Assembly: GCA_035762175.1 (NCBI GenBank)
Contig: DASTPP010000111.1
Coordinates: forward strand, 62,001 to 126,000
DNA from: DASTPP01 sp035762175
Lineage (GTDB): Bacteria; Myxococcota_A; Polyangia; Polyangiales; Polyangiaceae
Direction of reading: 5' to 3'
DNA: 64,000 nt
Shown: in pieces, positions 16,052 through 25,016 of the stretch
How the letters are laid out: the number at the start of each line of letters is the position of its first letter
Position numbering within the stretch: the first letter of the stretch is position 1
The notes under the pieces: model-generated
Seen by the model: the letters and a program-made list of their open reading frames with translations, nothing else
The model's database searches: none
What the model was told of the DNA's origin: nothing
Program-made: the position numbers and the translations under genes

Positions 16052-17629
16052 ATGAAGCCCGCCCCCTCGTTGCCGACTGAGCTCTCCCTCGTCCCCCGCG
16101 CCGACGTCGCGGCCGCGCTGCCGTCCGACCGCTTCGACGCGCTCGTCGTGGTGGGCCCCGCGCCGCTCAGCGCGGCCGAGGCGCCGGCGGCGCTGCGCGC
16201 GGCGGCGGCGCAGGCCGAGCGGGTCGACCGCCCGCTCGGGGCGGGGCGCGCGGTCGGCTGCGTGCCGGCCGCGGGGGTGCCGGGCGAGCGGCTGGTGCTC
16301 TCGACCACGGGCCCGCTAACCTCGTGGGAGCTCGACGCGCGCGCCTTCGGCATGGCGGCGGCGGCGGGGGTCGCGCGCGCGCTCGAGGCGGGGGCGCGGC
16401 GGCCGCTCGTGTGGCTCTCGCACGCGCCGGGCGAGCCGCGCTTCGCCCACGCCCGCGAGGTGGCCGCGCTCGGCGCGCTCGGCGCGCTCTGGCGCCCGCT
16501 CGAGCTGCGCCTGCGCGAGGGCTTCCAGGCGCCGGCCGACGCGCTCGGCTGGGTCGACGACGACGCGGCCGCCTGGTCGAGCGCGGTCGACCTCGAGGGG
16601 GCGCGCACGGCGGCGCGCGACGTGACCGGCACCGAGCCCGAGACGATGGGCCCCGCGGCGATGGGCGAGTACTGCGCCGAGCTCTTCCGCGGCGGCCCGG
16701 TCGCGGTCTCGGTCGAGGCCGACCAGGGGCGCATCGCCGCGGGCTACCCGCTGCTCGCCGCCGTCGGGCGCGCGAGCCAGCCCGTCGAGGCGCACCGGCC
16801 GCGCCTCATTCGCCTCGTCTACGAGGGCGAGGGCGAGGCCGAGCGCACCTTCTTCTTCGCGGGCAAGGGCCTCGTCTACGACACCGGCGGCGCCGACCTG
16901 AAGACCGACGGCCACATGGCCGGCATGAGCCGCGACAAGGGCGGCGCCGGGGCGGTCGTCGGCCTCTTCGCCGCGCTCGCGGCGCGCAGGCCCCGGGGCG
17001 TGCGGGCCGTGGGGCTCATCGGCGCGGTGCGCAACAGCGTCGGGCCCCACGGCTACGTCACCGACGAGATCGTCACGGCCCGCTCGGGCACGCGCGTGCG
17101 CATCGGCAACACCGACGCCGAGGGGCGCCTCGTGCTCGCCGACCTGCTCGCCGCCCTGCGCGAAGAGGCCGCGGGCCGCCCCGCCCCGCACCTCTTCTCG
17201 ATCGCGACGCTCACCGGCCACGCCGCCCTCGCCTACGGCCCCTACACCGCGCTGCTCGAGAACGGGGCCGCGCGCGCGCGGGGCGTCGGCGAGGCGCTCG
17301 ACCGCGCCGGCGAGGCCTACGGCGACCCCTTCGAGCGCTCGCGCCTGCGCCCCGAAGACTACGCCTTCATCGCCGGCCGCGCGCCGACCGAAGACGTGAT
17401 CTCCTGCAACACCTTGCCCTCGGCCCGCACCCCGCGCGGCCACCAGTTCCCCGCCGCGTTCCTCGACGTGGTGTCGGGCCTGCGCGCCCACAACGCCAAG
17501 GGTGGCGCCCCCATCGCCTTCGCGCACCTCGACATCGCCGGCTCGGTCGTCGCGGGCGGCACCTGGCAGACCGGCACGCCCACCGGCGCGCCCGTCGTCG
17601 CGCTCATGCACGGCCTCTCGCTCGCCTGA
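16052..17629 (+). CDS. M17 leucyl aminopeptidase family protein
   Basis: ATG 16052 gives 525 residues, close to the usual 480-520 of the family; the longer open frame upstream overlaps the divergent lipoprotein gene. The C-terminal catalytic domain has the M17 hallmarks: GKGLVYDTGGADLKTDGHMAGMSRDKGG with the metal-binding Lys and Asp residues, and the signature NTDAEGRLVLAD (about residue 350), which carries two further ligands and the catalytic Arg. Such enzymes are hexameric, two-metal exopeptidases releasing N-terminal residues from peptides in the cytoplasm. The divergent N-terminal macro-like domain is Ala-rich. It is followed after 18 nt by the beta-lactamase-fold hydrolase, so the two are probably co-transcribed. 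Confidence 0.88.
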   Translation: MKPAPSLPTELSLVPRADVAAALPSDRFDALVVVGPAPLSAAEAPAALRAAAAQAERVDRPLGAGRAVGCVPAAGVPGERLVLSTTGPLTSWELDARAFGMAAAAGVARALEAGARRPLVWLSHAPGEPRFAHAREVAALGALGALWRPLELRLREGFQAPADALGWVDDDAAAWSSAVDLEGARTAARDVTGTEPETMGPAAMGEYCAELFRGGPVAVSVEADQGRIAAGYPLLAAVGRASQPVEAHRPRLIRLVYEGEGEAERTFFFAGKGLVYDTGGADLKTDGHMAGMSRDKGGAGAVVGLFAALAARRPRGVRAVGLIGAVRNSVGPHGYVTDEIVTARSGTRVRIGNTDAEGRLVLADLLAALREEAAGRPAPHLFSIATLTGHAALAYGPYTALLENGAARARGVGEALDRAGEAYGDPFERSRLRPEDYAFIAGRAPTEDVISCNTLPSARTPRGHQFPAAFLDVVSGLRAHNAKGGAPIAFAHLDIAGSVVAGGTWQTGTPTGAPVVALMHGLSLA

Positions 17630-17647
17630 CGCGCGCCCCACGGCCCG

Positions 17648-18766
17648 ATGCCGGCCGCCCCGCCGCCCGCCTACGACGAGCGCCTCGAGGCCCTCGCGCG
17701 CCTCGCGGTCGAGGGGCTCTCGGCCGCCCCCTGCGCCGTCGTGGCCGCCTGGGCCGAAGGGCGCGCCGCCGTCGGCGCCTTCGGCCGCATCGGCGAGCGG
17801 CCCGCCCCGCCCGACGCCGTCTTCGACCTCGCCTCGCTCACCAAGCCCGTCGTCGCGCTCGCCGCCGCGAGGCTCGTCCGCGCCGGGCGCCTCGCCTGGA
17901 CGGCGCCGCTCGGCGCGCTCCTGCCCGAGGCGTCCGCCTCGCCCCTCGCGCGGACGCCCCTCGAGCTACTCTTCGCCCACCGCGCCGGGCTCGAGGCGCA
18001 CCTGCCGCTCTACGCGTCCGCCCCCGCGGGCGACGCGCGCGAGCGCGCCGGCGCCATGCTCGCCGGCGCCCTCGCGTCGCTGCGGCCCGAGTGCCGCGGC
18101 GCCGACGCGCCGCCCGAAGGCCACCCGCCCGTCTACAGCGACATGGGGTACCTGCTCGCGGGCGAGGCCGTCGCGCGCGCCGCCGGCCGGCCCCTCGCCG
18201 CGCTCGTCGACGACGAGATCAACGCCCCGCTCGGCACCCGCTTCGAGAGCGCCCGCGCGCTGCTCGCGCGCGAAGCCCCGCCGCCGCTCGCCCCGACCGA
18301 GGTGGTGCCCGAGCGCGGCGGCCCCCTCGTCGGCGTCGTGCACGACGAGAACGCCTGGGCCTTCGGCGGCCTCGAGGTCTCGGGGCACGCGGGCCTCTTC
18401 GGCGCCGCCCGCGACGTGCTCGCCCTCGGCGCCGCGCTGCTCGAGGCGCTCGCCGGCCGGCGCCCCGACTGGCTGACGCCGGGCGAGCTCGACGTGCTCG
18501 TGCGGCGGCGCCCGGGCGGCAGCCTGCGCGCCGGCTTCGACGGCAAGAGCGGCCCGCAGCCCTCGGCGGGCGCCCGCTTCGGCCCCAACACCTTCGGGCA
18601 CCTCGGCTTCACCGGCACCAGCCTCTGGGTCGACCCCGATGCGGGCGTCGTTGGGGTCTTGTTGACCAACCGTGTGCACCCGACGCGGGGCGCGCCCGAG
18701 GGCATTCGCGCGGCGCGGCCGCTCGTCTATGACGGCATCGCGGCTTGGGCCGGACAGGCGGGCTAG
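17648..18766 (+). CDS. Serine hydrolase of the beta-lactamase/class C fold
   Basis: The 372-residue protein has the three elements of the penicillin-recognising fold: SLTK (nucleophilic Ser and Lys) at about residue 63, YSD at about 160 as the Tyr motif, and HLGFTGTS near 318 replacing KTG. The spacing matches class C-like esterases and peptidases rather than true beta-lactamases. No signal peptide is seen, so it is likely cytoplasmic. Together with the preceding aminopeptidase it may process peptides, possibly cell-wall derived (inference). The stop codon TAG lies within the left arm of the 35-bp inverted repeat, so the last residues may have been fixed by that element. Confidence 0.82.
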   Translation: MPAAPPPAYDERLEALARLAVEGLSAAPCAVVAAWAEGRAAVGAFGRIGERPAPPDAVFDLASLTKPVVALAAARLVRAGRLAWTAPLGALLPEASASPLARTPLELLFAHRAGLEAHLPLYASAPAGDARERAGAMLAGALASLRPECRGADAPPEGHPPVYSDMGYLLAGEAVARAAGRPLAALVDDEINAPLGTRFESARALLAREAPPPLAPTEVVPERGGPLVGVVHDENAWAFGGLEVSGHAGLFGAARDVLALGAALLEALAGRRPDWLTPGELDVLVRRRPGGSLRAGFDGKSGPQPSAGARFGPNTFGHLGFTGTSLWVDPDAGVVGVLLTNRVHPTRGAPEGIRAARPLVYDGIAAWAGQAG

Positions 18767-18892
18767 CGCGGCGGGCGATCCCGCGGCGAACGCCCGCCGG
18801 GCACCCCAAACTCGCCCTCCTGCAAGGAGGGCTCAGACAGTGGGGCCCCCGCCCTCTGGGCGTTCGCCGCGGGATCGCCCGCCGCGCTAGCC
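18761..18892. repeat. 132-bp element with perfect 35-bp inverted arms
   Basis: The 35 bases at 18761-18795 (starting GGCTAGCGCGGCGGGC) are the exact reverse complement of 18858-18892. The 62-base centre contains a second hairpin, GCCCTCCT-GCA-AGGAGGGC (18814-18832). It fills the space between the convergent hydrolase and GH13 genes. It could be a bidirectional terminator or a MITE-like insertion with terminal inverted repeats; no T tract or clear target duplication is visible. Confidence 0.85.
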
Positions 18893-18908
18893 CGCGCGAC
18901 TCGGTGCG

Positions 18909-20924
18909 CTACTCGATGAGGTAGACGAGGCCCGCCTGATTGGGGACCTGCGCGCGAAAGCCTGTCGAGGCGAGGCCTTCGCGCGTGACGGGCGTCGTGG
19001 CCGGCGCGGTGACGGGCCCTTGCTTGTCGAAGACCAGCTTGATTGTCTTTGGGGCCCCGGTTGCGACGCCCGCGGCGTCGAGCAGATCGGCCGGCAGCTT
19101 GATGGCGCCGTCGAAAGCCCCGCCGGGCTCGAAGTTGACGACGACGACGAGCAGCTTGCCCGGCTGGCTCGCGTCGTAGCGCGCGAAGGGCAGCACGTTG
19201 GCCAGCCCGGGGTTGTCGCTCATGAGCTCGCGAAAGCCCCCGCCGCGAACGAGGGGCCCTTGCGCGAAGGTGAGCAGCGCCCCGTAGTACTCGCGCAGGG
19301 CGCGCTGCTCGGCCGAGAGCCCCGCCCCGTCGTAGGCGTGGCCGTTCGCCCACTTCTGCAAGGCTGGGAGGCTCCAGTAGTCGAAGATGCTGGTGTGGGC
19401 GTCTTCGCCGCCGAAGCCCTCGTCGCCCGTGCCGTCTTCGCCGACCTCTTGGCCGTTGTAGAGGAGCACGGGCCCGTCGGTGGCGAGGTACACGAGAGGC
19501 CCGAGCTGCCGGACGGCGTCGGCCGAGTAGAAGGCGGGCCCGTCGCAGCCCTCTCCGAGCGGCTTCTGGCAGTCGCAGAGGTTGCCGGCCGGCAGGCGGC
19601 ACTCGTCGTGGTTCTCGAGGTAGCTCGCGTAGCGGGGCCGGTCTTCGGCGCTCAGGCCGGAGAGCACGGCCCGCAGATCGGCGGGCGAGGCCTTGCCCCG
19701 GTACATGCCGCGGACGGTGTCGTAGAGCCGATCGTTGTAGACGGCGTCGAAGCCGTCGGCGAGCAGCCCCCCGAGGTTGTCGTAGGCCTCGGCGAGAAAG
19801 TACGCCCCGGGGTCGCGCCGCTTCGCCTCGCCGATGAGGTAGCGCCAGGCCTCGTCGGGCACGTAGTGCGCAAAATCGCAGCGGAAGCCGTCGACGCCGC
19901 GCTCTTGCCAGTACTTGATGACGGCGTCGATCTTCTGCCAGGTCGGCAGCGGGCCCGGGGGCGGCGGGGCGGGCGCCTTGAAGTCGACGCCGTAGTTCAG
20001 CTTGACCGTCTCGTACCAGTCGTCCTCGCCCGGGTCGACGCGATCGACGTTGTTGCCGCTCGCCTTCGGGGGCCGCCCGGGCGAGCCGTCTTCGGGGGCG
20101 AAGGCCCCGTCGAACGCGACGCCCGGGGGCTGCCACCGGGCCGGCCGGCTCAGCGCGAGGGGCTGGCCGCCCGGCAGGTAGAAGAACTCGTTCGTGGGCG
20201 AGAAGAAGCGCGTGCGGTCGTCGGCCGCGCCGAAGTCGGCCTCGGGCCGGACCACGCTGCCGTAGCCGCGGGCCACGTGGTTGGGCACGAGATCGATGAG
20301 CACCTTGAGCCCGGCGGCGTGCGTGCGCGCGGCGAGCCGCTCGAACTCGGCGACGCGCGCCGCCTTGTCGACGGCGTAGTCGGGGCTCACGTCGTAGGCG
20401 TCGCGCACCGCGTAGAACGAGCCGGCGCGCCCCTTGACGACGTCGGGGTCGTCGGCCAGAAGCCTGGGGTCGAGCGCCGAGTAGTCGGTCAGCGTCGCCT
20501 GGCGCAAGACGCCCGTGTACCAGACGTGCGTCACCCCGAGCGCCTTGAGCGAGCCGAGCGCGTTCGCGTTGACGTCGTCGAACGTGCCGACGCCGTTCTG
20601 CTCGATCGTGCCGTCCTTGACCCGGCCCGTCGACAGGTTGCCGAAGTGCCGCACGACGAGCTGGTACACGATCGGCTTGACTGCCGTCGCCGGCGCGCCG
20701 CCCCCCGCCCCGGCCGAGCCCGCGACGCCCCCCACGCCCGCCCCGCCGCCGCCCGAAGCGCCCCCGCCCTGCCCGGCGCCCGAGCCGCCGCGGCCCCCGC
20801 TGCCGGCCCGCCCCGCCGCCCTGAACGAGGGGCCCACCTCGTCGCCGCACGCCACGAACGACAGGCCCGCCGCGCCGAGCGCGAGCGCTAGAGAGAGCAG
20901 CCGCGGCTTCAGAAAGGCGCTCAG
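18909..20924 (-). CDS. Secreted GH13 alpha-amylase-family lipoprotein
   Basis: The domain core has GH13 features: NH-type region I (LIDLVPNHVARG), catalytic nucleophile in GVDGFRCDFAHYV, acid/base Glu in YFLAEAYDN and the late Asp in YLENHDE, all in the right order. It should hydrolyse or rearrange alpha-glucans. The frame has a GTG at 20855 (VACGDE) but that would cut a signal; starting at CTG 20924 gives 671 residues opening LSAFLKPRLLSLALALGAAGL and then SFVAC, a good lipoprotein signal. This CTG overlaps the upstream stop as CTGA, matching the coupling style of this genome. A Gly/Ala-rich linker (about residues 38-80) tethers the catalytic domain to the membrane. Confidence 0.85.
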   Translation of the reverse strand: MSAFLKPRLLSLALALGAAGLSFVACGDEVGPSFRAAGRAGSGGRGGSGAGQGGGASGGGGAGVGGVAGSAGAGGGAPATAVKPIVYQLVVRHFGNLSTGRVKDGTIEQNGVGTFDDVNANALGSLKALGVTHVWYTGVLRQATLTDYSALDPRLLADDPDVVKGRAGSFYAVRDAYDVSPDYAVDKAARVAEFERLAARTHAAGLKVLIDLVPNHVARGYGSVVRPEADFGAADDRTRFFSPTNEFFYLPGGQPLALSRPARWQPPGVAFDGAFAPEDGSPGRPPKASGNNVDRVDPGEDDWYETVKLNYGVDFKAPAPPPPGPLPTWQKIDAVIKYWQERGVDGFRCDFAHYVPDEAWRYLIGEAKRRDPGAYFLAEAYDNLGGLLADGFDAVYNDRLYDTVRGMYRGKASPADLRAVLSGLSAEDRPRYASYLENHDECRLPAGNLCDCQKPLGEGCDGPAFYSADAVRQLGPLVYLATDGPVLLYNGQEVGEDGTGDEGFGGEDAHTSIFDYWSLPALQKWANGHAYDGAGLSAEQRALREYYGALLTFAQGPLVRGGGFRELMSDNPGLANVLPFARYDASQPGKLLVVVVNFEPGGAFDGAIKLPADLLDAAGVATGAPKTIKLVFDKQGPVTAPATTPVTREGLASTGFRAQVPNQAGLVYLIE

Positions 20925-21682
20925 CGGTAGGGGCCTTCGCGACGCACCGCGGCGAACTCGAGCACATCAGCGAACGAGCCGTCGCCCAGGCGCCGCGCCC
21001 ACTCGGCCGCCGTCGCCACCTCGCCGGGCGAGCTCGCCACGCGCGCCCAGTTCGCCCCGGGCTCGGCCCCCACGCGCCCGCCGGCGGCCTGCAGGTAGCG
21101 CACGCGCAGCCGGCCGACGAGCGCGAGCGGCGCGAGCGGCGCCCCGCCCTGCCGGAGCGACGAGACCACGTCGTCGAGCTGCGCCACCGAGCCCCACGAC
21201 TCGGCCAGGAGCGCCGAGGCGAGGCGCCGATCGACCTCGACGTTGCCCGTCGGCAGCGCCCGCCGCGCCAGCCGCAGCGCCCGCGCCGGCCGCTCGCCCC
21301 GCCCCTCTTCGAGCAGGAGCAGCGCCTGCACCGCCGCGTGCACCCGCCCCTCCCAGACGTTCAAGTCTTCGGGCGTGACGCGACAGAGGTGCCCCCACGC
21401 CTCGCCCAGCCGGCGCAACCTCGCCGCCCGGAACGCCTGGGCGAGCGAGAGCAGGCACACGGCCCGCCCCGGAAAGAGCGCCTGCCCGTCGACCTCGGCC
21501 CCGAGCGCGTCGGCCCGCACCATGCGGCCGAGCAGCCCCCGCGCCCAGCGTACGTCGCGCACGTAGCGCCGGCACGCCCAGCCCGCCGCGAGCAGCACGA
21601 GCGCGAGCACGAGGGCCGGGTGGCTACCGAGCCCCTTCACGAGCGCCGACGCCAAGGCAAAAATGACCAGCAGGCGAACCAT
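20921..21682 (-). CDS. Hypothetical membrane-anchored helical-repeat protein
   Basis: ATG 21682 gives 253 residues; the longer open frame runs through Arg-rich non-coding sequence. Two hydrophobic helices open the protein (LLVIFALASALVKGLG and ALVLALVLLAAGWACR). The rest is a cytoplasmic helical domain with regularly spaced Ala/Leu/Arg pairs (AVCLLSLAQAFRAARLRRLGEAW, ARALRLARRAL, VDRRLASALLAESWG), which resembles TPR-like repeats. No family was recognised. It directly precedes and overlaps the GH13 gene by 4 bases, so the two are translationally coupled; it may help export or regulate the lipoprotein (inference). Confidence 0.6.
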   Translation of the reverse strand: MVRLLVIFALASALVKGLGSHPALVLALVLLAAGWACRRYVRDVRWARGLLGRMVRADALGAEVDGQALFPGRAVCLLSLAQAFRAARLRRLGEAWGHLCRVTPEDLNVWEGRVHAAVQALLLLEEGRGERPARALRLARRALPTGNVEVDRRLASALLAESWGSVAQLDDVVSSLRQGGAPLAPLALVGRLRVRYLQAAGGRVGAEPGANWARVASSPGEVATAAEWARRLGDGSFADVLEFAAVRREGPYR

Positions 21683-21711
21683 GGGAGGCCCCCGAGCCGC
21701 TTCGCGCCCCG

Positions 21712-23001
21712 TCACTTTGGCGGGCCGCGCGCCCGCACGCAACGGCGAACGAGAGCCCCGCGCCCGCACGGGACGGCGAACGAGAGCCCCCCGCCCGTCG
21801 CCCGCGGCCGACAGTCGGGCCCGACCACGCATCGGCGCCCGGCCGCGGCGGCCCGCCGGACGCGGCCCGCCGCCGTCGCGGCCCGCCGGACGCGGCCCGC
21901 TGCTGAGCTTCGGTGGCCCGCCGACCCCAGCGCCCCCCGTGCGCCGCCCGGCCGCCCGCGCCGCTCTAACACCAGGGCGCCGGAGCGCACCGAGGGGGGG
22001 TTCTCGATGGCGTCGCAGAGCGTGTCGGTAAACTGCTCGGTCGTCGCGTTGCCGCCGAGATCGCGCGTGACGGCCGAGCGCGCCGCGTAGACCGCGTGCA
22101 CCGCCAGCGCGACGCGCGAGGCGGCGGCCTCTTCGCCGAGGTGCTGCAGCATCATGATGGCGCTGCGGATCAGGGCCGTCGGGTTGGCGACGCCCTTGCC
22201 CGCGATGTCGGGGGCCGAGCCGTGCACGGCCTCGAAGACGGCGTACTCGTCGCCGATGTTGGCGCCCGGCACGACGCCCAGGCCCCCGACCAGCCCCGCG
22301 CCGAGGTCGGACAGGATGTCGCCGTAGAGGTTCTCGGTCACGATGACGTCGAGCCGGTTGGGGTCGCGCACCATGGTCATGGCCGCCGCGTCGACGATGA
22401 CCTCGTGCAGCTCGATGTGCGGGTAGCGCGCGGCGACGCGGCGCGTACACTCGAGCATGAGCCCGTCGCTCATCTTCATGATGTTCGCCTTGTGCACGGC
22501 CGACACGCGCGGGCGCTTGTAGCGGTCGGCGTACTTGAAGGCGTACTCGGCGATGCGCGTCGAGCCCCGCTCGGTGATGACCTTGATGCTCTGCGCGACG
22601 CCCGGCAAGATCATGATCTCGTGCCCGGCGTAGAGGTCTTCGGTGTTCTCGCGCACGATCGTGAAGTTGACGTTCTCGTAGCGCGGCTCGACGTAGGGCA
22701 GGCTGCGCACCGGCCGAACGTTCGCGTACAGGTCGAGCGCCTGGCGCAGCGTCACGTTGACCGACCGGAAGCCCTTGCCGATCGGCGTGCCCACCGGCCC
22801 CTTGAGCGCCACCTTCGTCCGGCGCACCGAGTCGAGGACCTCGTCCGGCAGCGGGTTGCCGCTCTTCGCGGCCATGGCCGCCCCCACCTCGTACTCCTCC
22901 CAGTCGATCGACACCCCCGCCGCCGCGATCACCCGCTGGGTCGCCCGACTCACCTCGGGGCCAATGCCGTCGCCCGGAATCAACGTCACCTTATGGGCCA
23001 T
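21712..23001 (-). CDS. Isocitrate/isopropylmalate dehydrogenase family protein with odd C-terminal tail
   Basis: The first ~335 residues are a full NAD-type isocitrate dehydrogenase-like enzyme: nucleotide-binding N-terminus VTLIPGDGIGPEVS, substrate-binding FTIVRENTEDLYAGHE, catalytic Lys in VHKANIMKMSDGL, and metal-binding Asp residues in TENLYGDILSDLGAG. NTEDLYAG and the overall match favour NAD-dependent isocitrate dehydrogenase over LeuB, though homoisocitrate or tartrate enzymes are not excluded. The family normally ends shortly after the FTDTLCDAI helix. Here about 85 further residues of Arg/Ala/Gly-rich low complexity follow (AGRVRRAATAAGRVRRAAAAG), translated from tandem GC-rich repeats, which looks like read-through after loss of the native stop. 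The start is preceded by AGGACAG. Confidence 0.87.
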   Translation of the reverse strand: MAHKVTLIPGDGIGPEVSRATQRVIAAAGVSIDWEEYEVGAAMAAKSGNPLPDEVLDSVRRTKVALKGPVGTPIGKGFRSVNVTLRQALDLYANVRPVRSLPYVEPRYENVNFTIVRENTEDLYAGHEIMILPGVAQSIKVITERGSTRIAEYAFKYADRYKRPRVSAVHKANIMKMSDGLMLECTRRVAARYPHIELHEVIVDAAAMTMVRDPNRLDVIVTENLYGDILSDLGAGLVGGLGVVPGANIGDEYAVFEAVHGSAPDIAGKGVANPTALIRSAIMMLQHLGEEAAASRVALAVHAVYAARSAVTRDLGGNATTEQFTDTLCDAIENPPSVRSGALVLERRGRPGGARGALGSAGHRSSAAGRVRRAATAAGRVRRAAAAGRRCVVGPDCRPRATGGGLSFAVPCGRGALVRRCVRARGPPK

Positions 23002-23282
23002 CTGTCCTCCGCTCGCCCCCCGCCTTCACCCGCGCGCCCCGGCCCCACTGCCGAGCCGCCCACCTCGCTGAACCTCGCCCCCGCACCCTTCGAACCTCTG
23101 CCGCCGGCCCCCGACCTCGCGGCGCGCGCCCGGCGGGCTTCGGCCGCGCCCCACGAAACCGCACCCGAATCGCCCCCCTCTGCCTCGGGAGAGGGGCCGG
23201 GGGCGAGGGGCCCCGCCGCCCGAGCTCTCTGCCGCCCCGAGGCCCTCGACGCCCGCGGCGAGTTCGGCCACACCTCGGCGCC

Positions 23283-24215
23283 GTGACCCCCTCGTCGCGA
23301 CGCCTCGCCGTGCGCGGGCTGACCCTGCACCTCTTGACGTGGCGCCCCCCGCCGGGCGTACCCCCGCACGAGGCGCTGGTGCTGCTCGTTCATGGGTTCG
23401 CCGATTGCGCCGGCTCATGGTCGCTCGTCGCCCCCGACCTCGCCCGGGAGGGCTTCGCCGTCGTCGCCCCCGACTTGCGGGGCTTCGGACAAAGCGACTG
23501 GGTCGGGGCGGGGGGGTACTACCACTTTCCGGACTACGTCGGCGACCTTGATGCGCTCGTCGAGCAACTCGCCCCCGAGCGCCTCTTTTTGGTCGGACAC
23601 TCGATGGGGGGCGTCGTCGCGAGCCTCTACGCCGGCAGCCGCCCCGAGCGCGTCGAGAAGCTCGCGCTGCTCGAGGGCGTCGGCGGCCCCTCGACCCCTC
23701 CCGACCTCGCCCCCGACCGCTTCACCCGCTGGCTGAACGATCTGCGGCACGAGGGCGGCCGCCGCCCCCCCGGCCCGATGCGGGGGCGCGAGGCGGTGCT
23801 CGAGCGGCTCAAGCGCCAGCACCCCGAGGTCGACCCTGCCGTGCTCGCGAGCCTGGTCGACCACCTCGCGCACCCCGCCACCGAGGACCCCGAGGGGCCC
23901 TGGCTCTGGCGCTTCGACCCCCTACACCGCACCACCTCCCCGATGACCTGGGCGCCGGGAGTCTTCGCCCACTTCGCCGGCCGCGCCCGCTGCCCTACCC
24001 TGTCCGTGAGCGGCGGCCCCACGGGTTACCACCCCGACGACGAAGATCAGCGCCTCGAGGGCTTCGCCGACCTTCGCCGTTGCGAGCTCGAGGCCGCCGG
24101 CCACATGATGCACTGGACGAAACCAGCGGACCTTAGCAAACTTCTTGTGGGCTTTTTGAAGAGCCCCCCTTTTGCCACACCCCCTGTGCGCTCTGCCACA
24201 CCCCCCACGGAATAA
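23283..24215 (+). CDS. Alpha/beta-hydrolase
   Basis: A 310-residue protein starting at GTG 23283. The fold is shown by the oxyanion-hole motif LLVHGFADCAGSW (about residue 34), LRGFGQSD, nucleophile elbow GHSMGG (about 104) and C-terminal catalytic His in AAGHMMHW. The pattern matches esterase/epoxide hydrolase-type enzymes; the substrate is unknown. The last 20 residues (SPPFATPPVRSATPPTE) come from a short GC-rich repeat. The gene is followed after 4 nt by lspA, so the two are probably in one transcript. Confidence 0.82.
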   Translation: MTPSSRRLAVRGLTLHLLTWRPPPGVPPHEALVLLVHGFADCAGSWSLVAPDLAREGFAVVAPDLRGFGQSDWVGAGGYYHFPDYVGDLDALVEQLAPERLFLVGHSMGGVVASLYAGSRPERVEKLALLEGVGGPSTPPDLAPDRFTRWLNDLRHEGGRRPPGPMRGREAVLERLKRQHPEVDPAVLASLVDHLAHPATEDPEGPWLWRFDPLHRTTSPMTWAPGVFAHFAGRARCPTLSVSGGPTGYHPDDEDQRLEGFADLRRCELEAAGHMMHWTKPADLSKLLVGFLKSPPFATPPVRSATPPTE

Positions 24216-24219
24216 CCCA

Positions 24220-24753
24220 GTGTCTCTCACCCTTCGGCGTGCTGTGGCACGAAAGCTCTTGCGTGGCACTTTTGCACTCTGCGCCCTGCTGCTCTTGGTG
24301 GGGTGCGACCACGGGACCAAGCTCCTGGCCAAGACGACGCTCGAACCGGGGGCGCGGCGCCTTCGGCTCATCCCCGGCGTCCTTGACCTGCGCTACACCG
24401 AGAACCACGACACGGCGTTTTCGCTGCTCCGGCACTTGAATTTGAGCCTCTCGGCCGGCGCGCTCGTCGCCACCTCCACCGCCTGCCTGGGTTTCTTGGT
24501 CGCCCTCTGGTGGTCCCGGCGCCGCGGCCCCCGCAGCGAGCACGTGGCCTACGCGCTGCTCGTCGGCGGCGCCCTCGGCAACATCATCGACCGGCTGGTG
24601 CGCGGCTACGTCGTTGATTTCATTCACTTGCGCCACTGGCCCGTCTTCAACGTCGCCGACATCGCCATCGTGTTCGGCGCGGCCTTGTTGCTCGTCGCGC
24701 GCCTCCGGTACCACGCCCCGGGCTCCGCCCCGGACAGCCCCCGGGCCGCCTGA
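24220..24753 (+). CDS. lspA: Lipoprotein signal peptidase (signal peptidase II)
   Basis: GTG 24220 gives 177 residues, the usual length. Four hydrophobic helices are present. The conserved blocks are DHGTKLLAK near the N-terminus, the N-x-D-x-A-F-S-like YTENHDTAFSLL, GGALGNIIDRLVRGYVVDFI with the first catalytic Asp (IID), and WPVFNVADIAIVFGA with the second (VAD). The aspartyl protease cleaves signal peptides of diacylated prolipoproteins in the inner membrane, fitting the many lipoproteins in this window. An upstream ATG at 24172 would overlap the hydrolase gene and add a Pro/His-rich stretch, so it is rejected. Confidence 0.93.
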   Translation: MSLTLRRAVARKLLRGTFALCALLLLVGCDHGTKLLAKTTLEPGARRLRLIPGVLDLRYTENHDTAFSLLRHLNLSLSAGALVATSTACLGFLVALWWSRRRGPRSEHVAYALLVGGALGNIIDRLVRGYVVDFIHLRHWPVFNVADIAIVFGAALLLVARLRYHAPGSAPDSPRAA

Positions 24754-25016
24754 GTCGGCCCGAGGGCCCCGCCACCCCGCGTTTCGAGCCCAAATCGCCG
24801 CGCGTCGCCTCGCCCCGAGGCGGGCCAAAGCGCCTGGCTTACCCGCGGAGGCCCACAAAAATCGGCCTCGCCCGGCTCTCGAGCGTGCGCCAAGCCCCGT
24901 CGGTATGGGCGCGGCGTGGCCTTGGGAGCGAGGCCGACCCACGGTAGGCCGCAGCGAAAAAACGCCGCATGCGCCCGTACCCAGGCGGCCTCGCGCCTGC
25001 GCTTCACCGATCGCGC

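Noticed and set aside
24246..24264. Sigma-54 promoter (TGGCACG ... TTGC) before lspA
   Set aside because: The distance between GG and GC is 13 bases instead of 10, and the site is inside the coding start of lspA.
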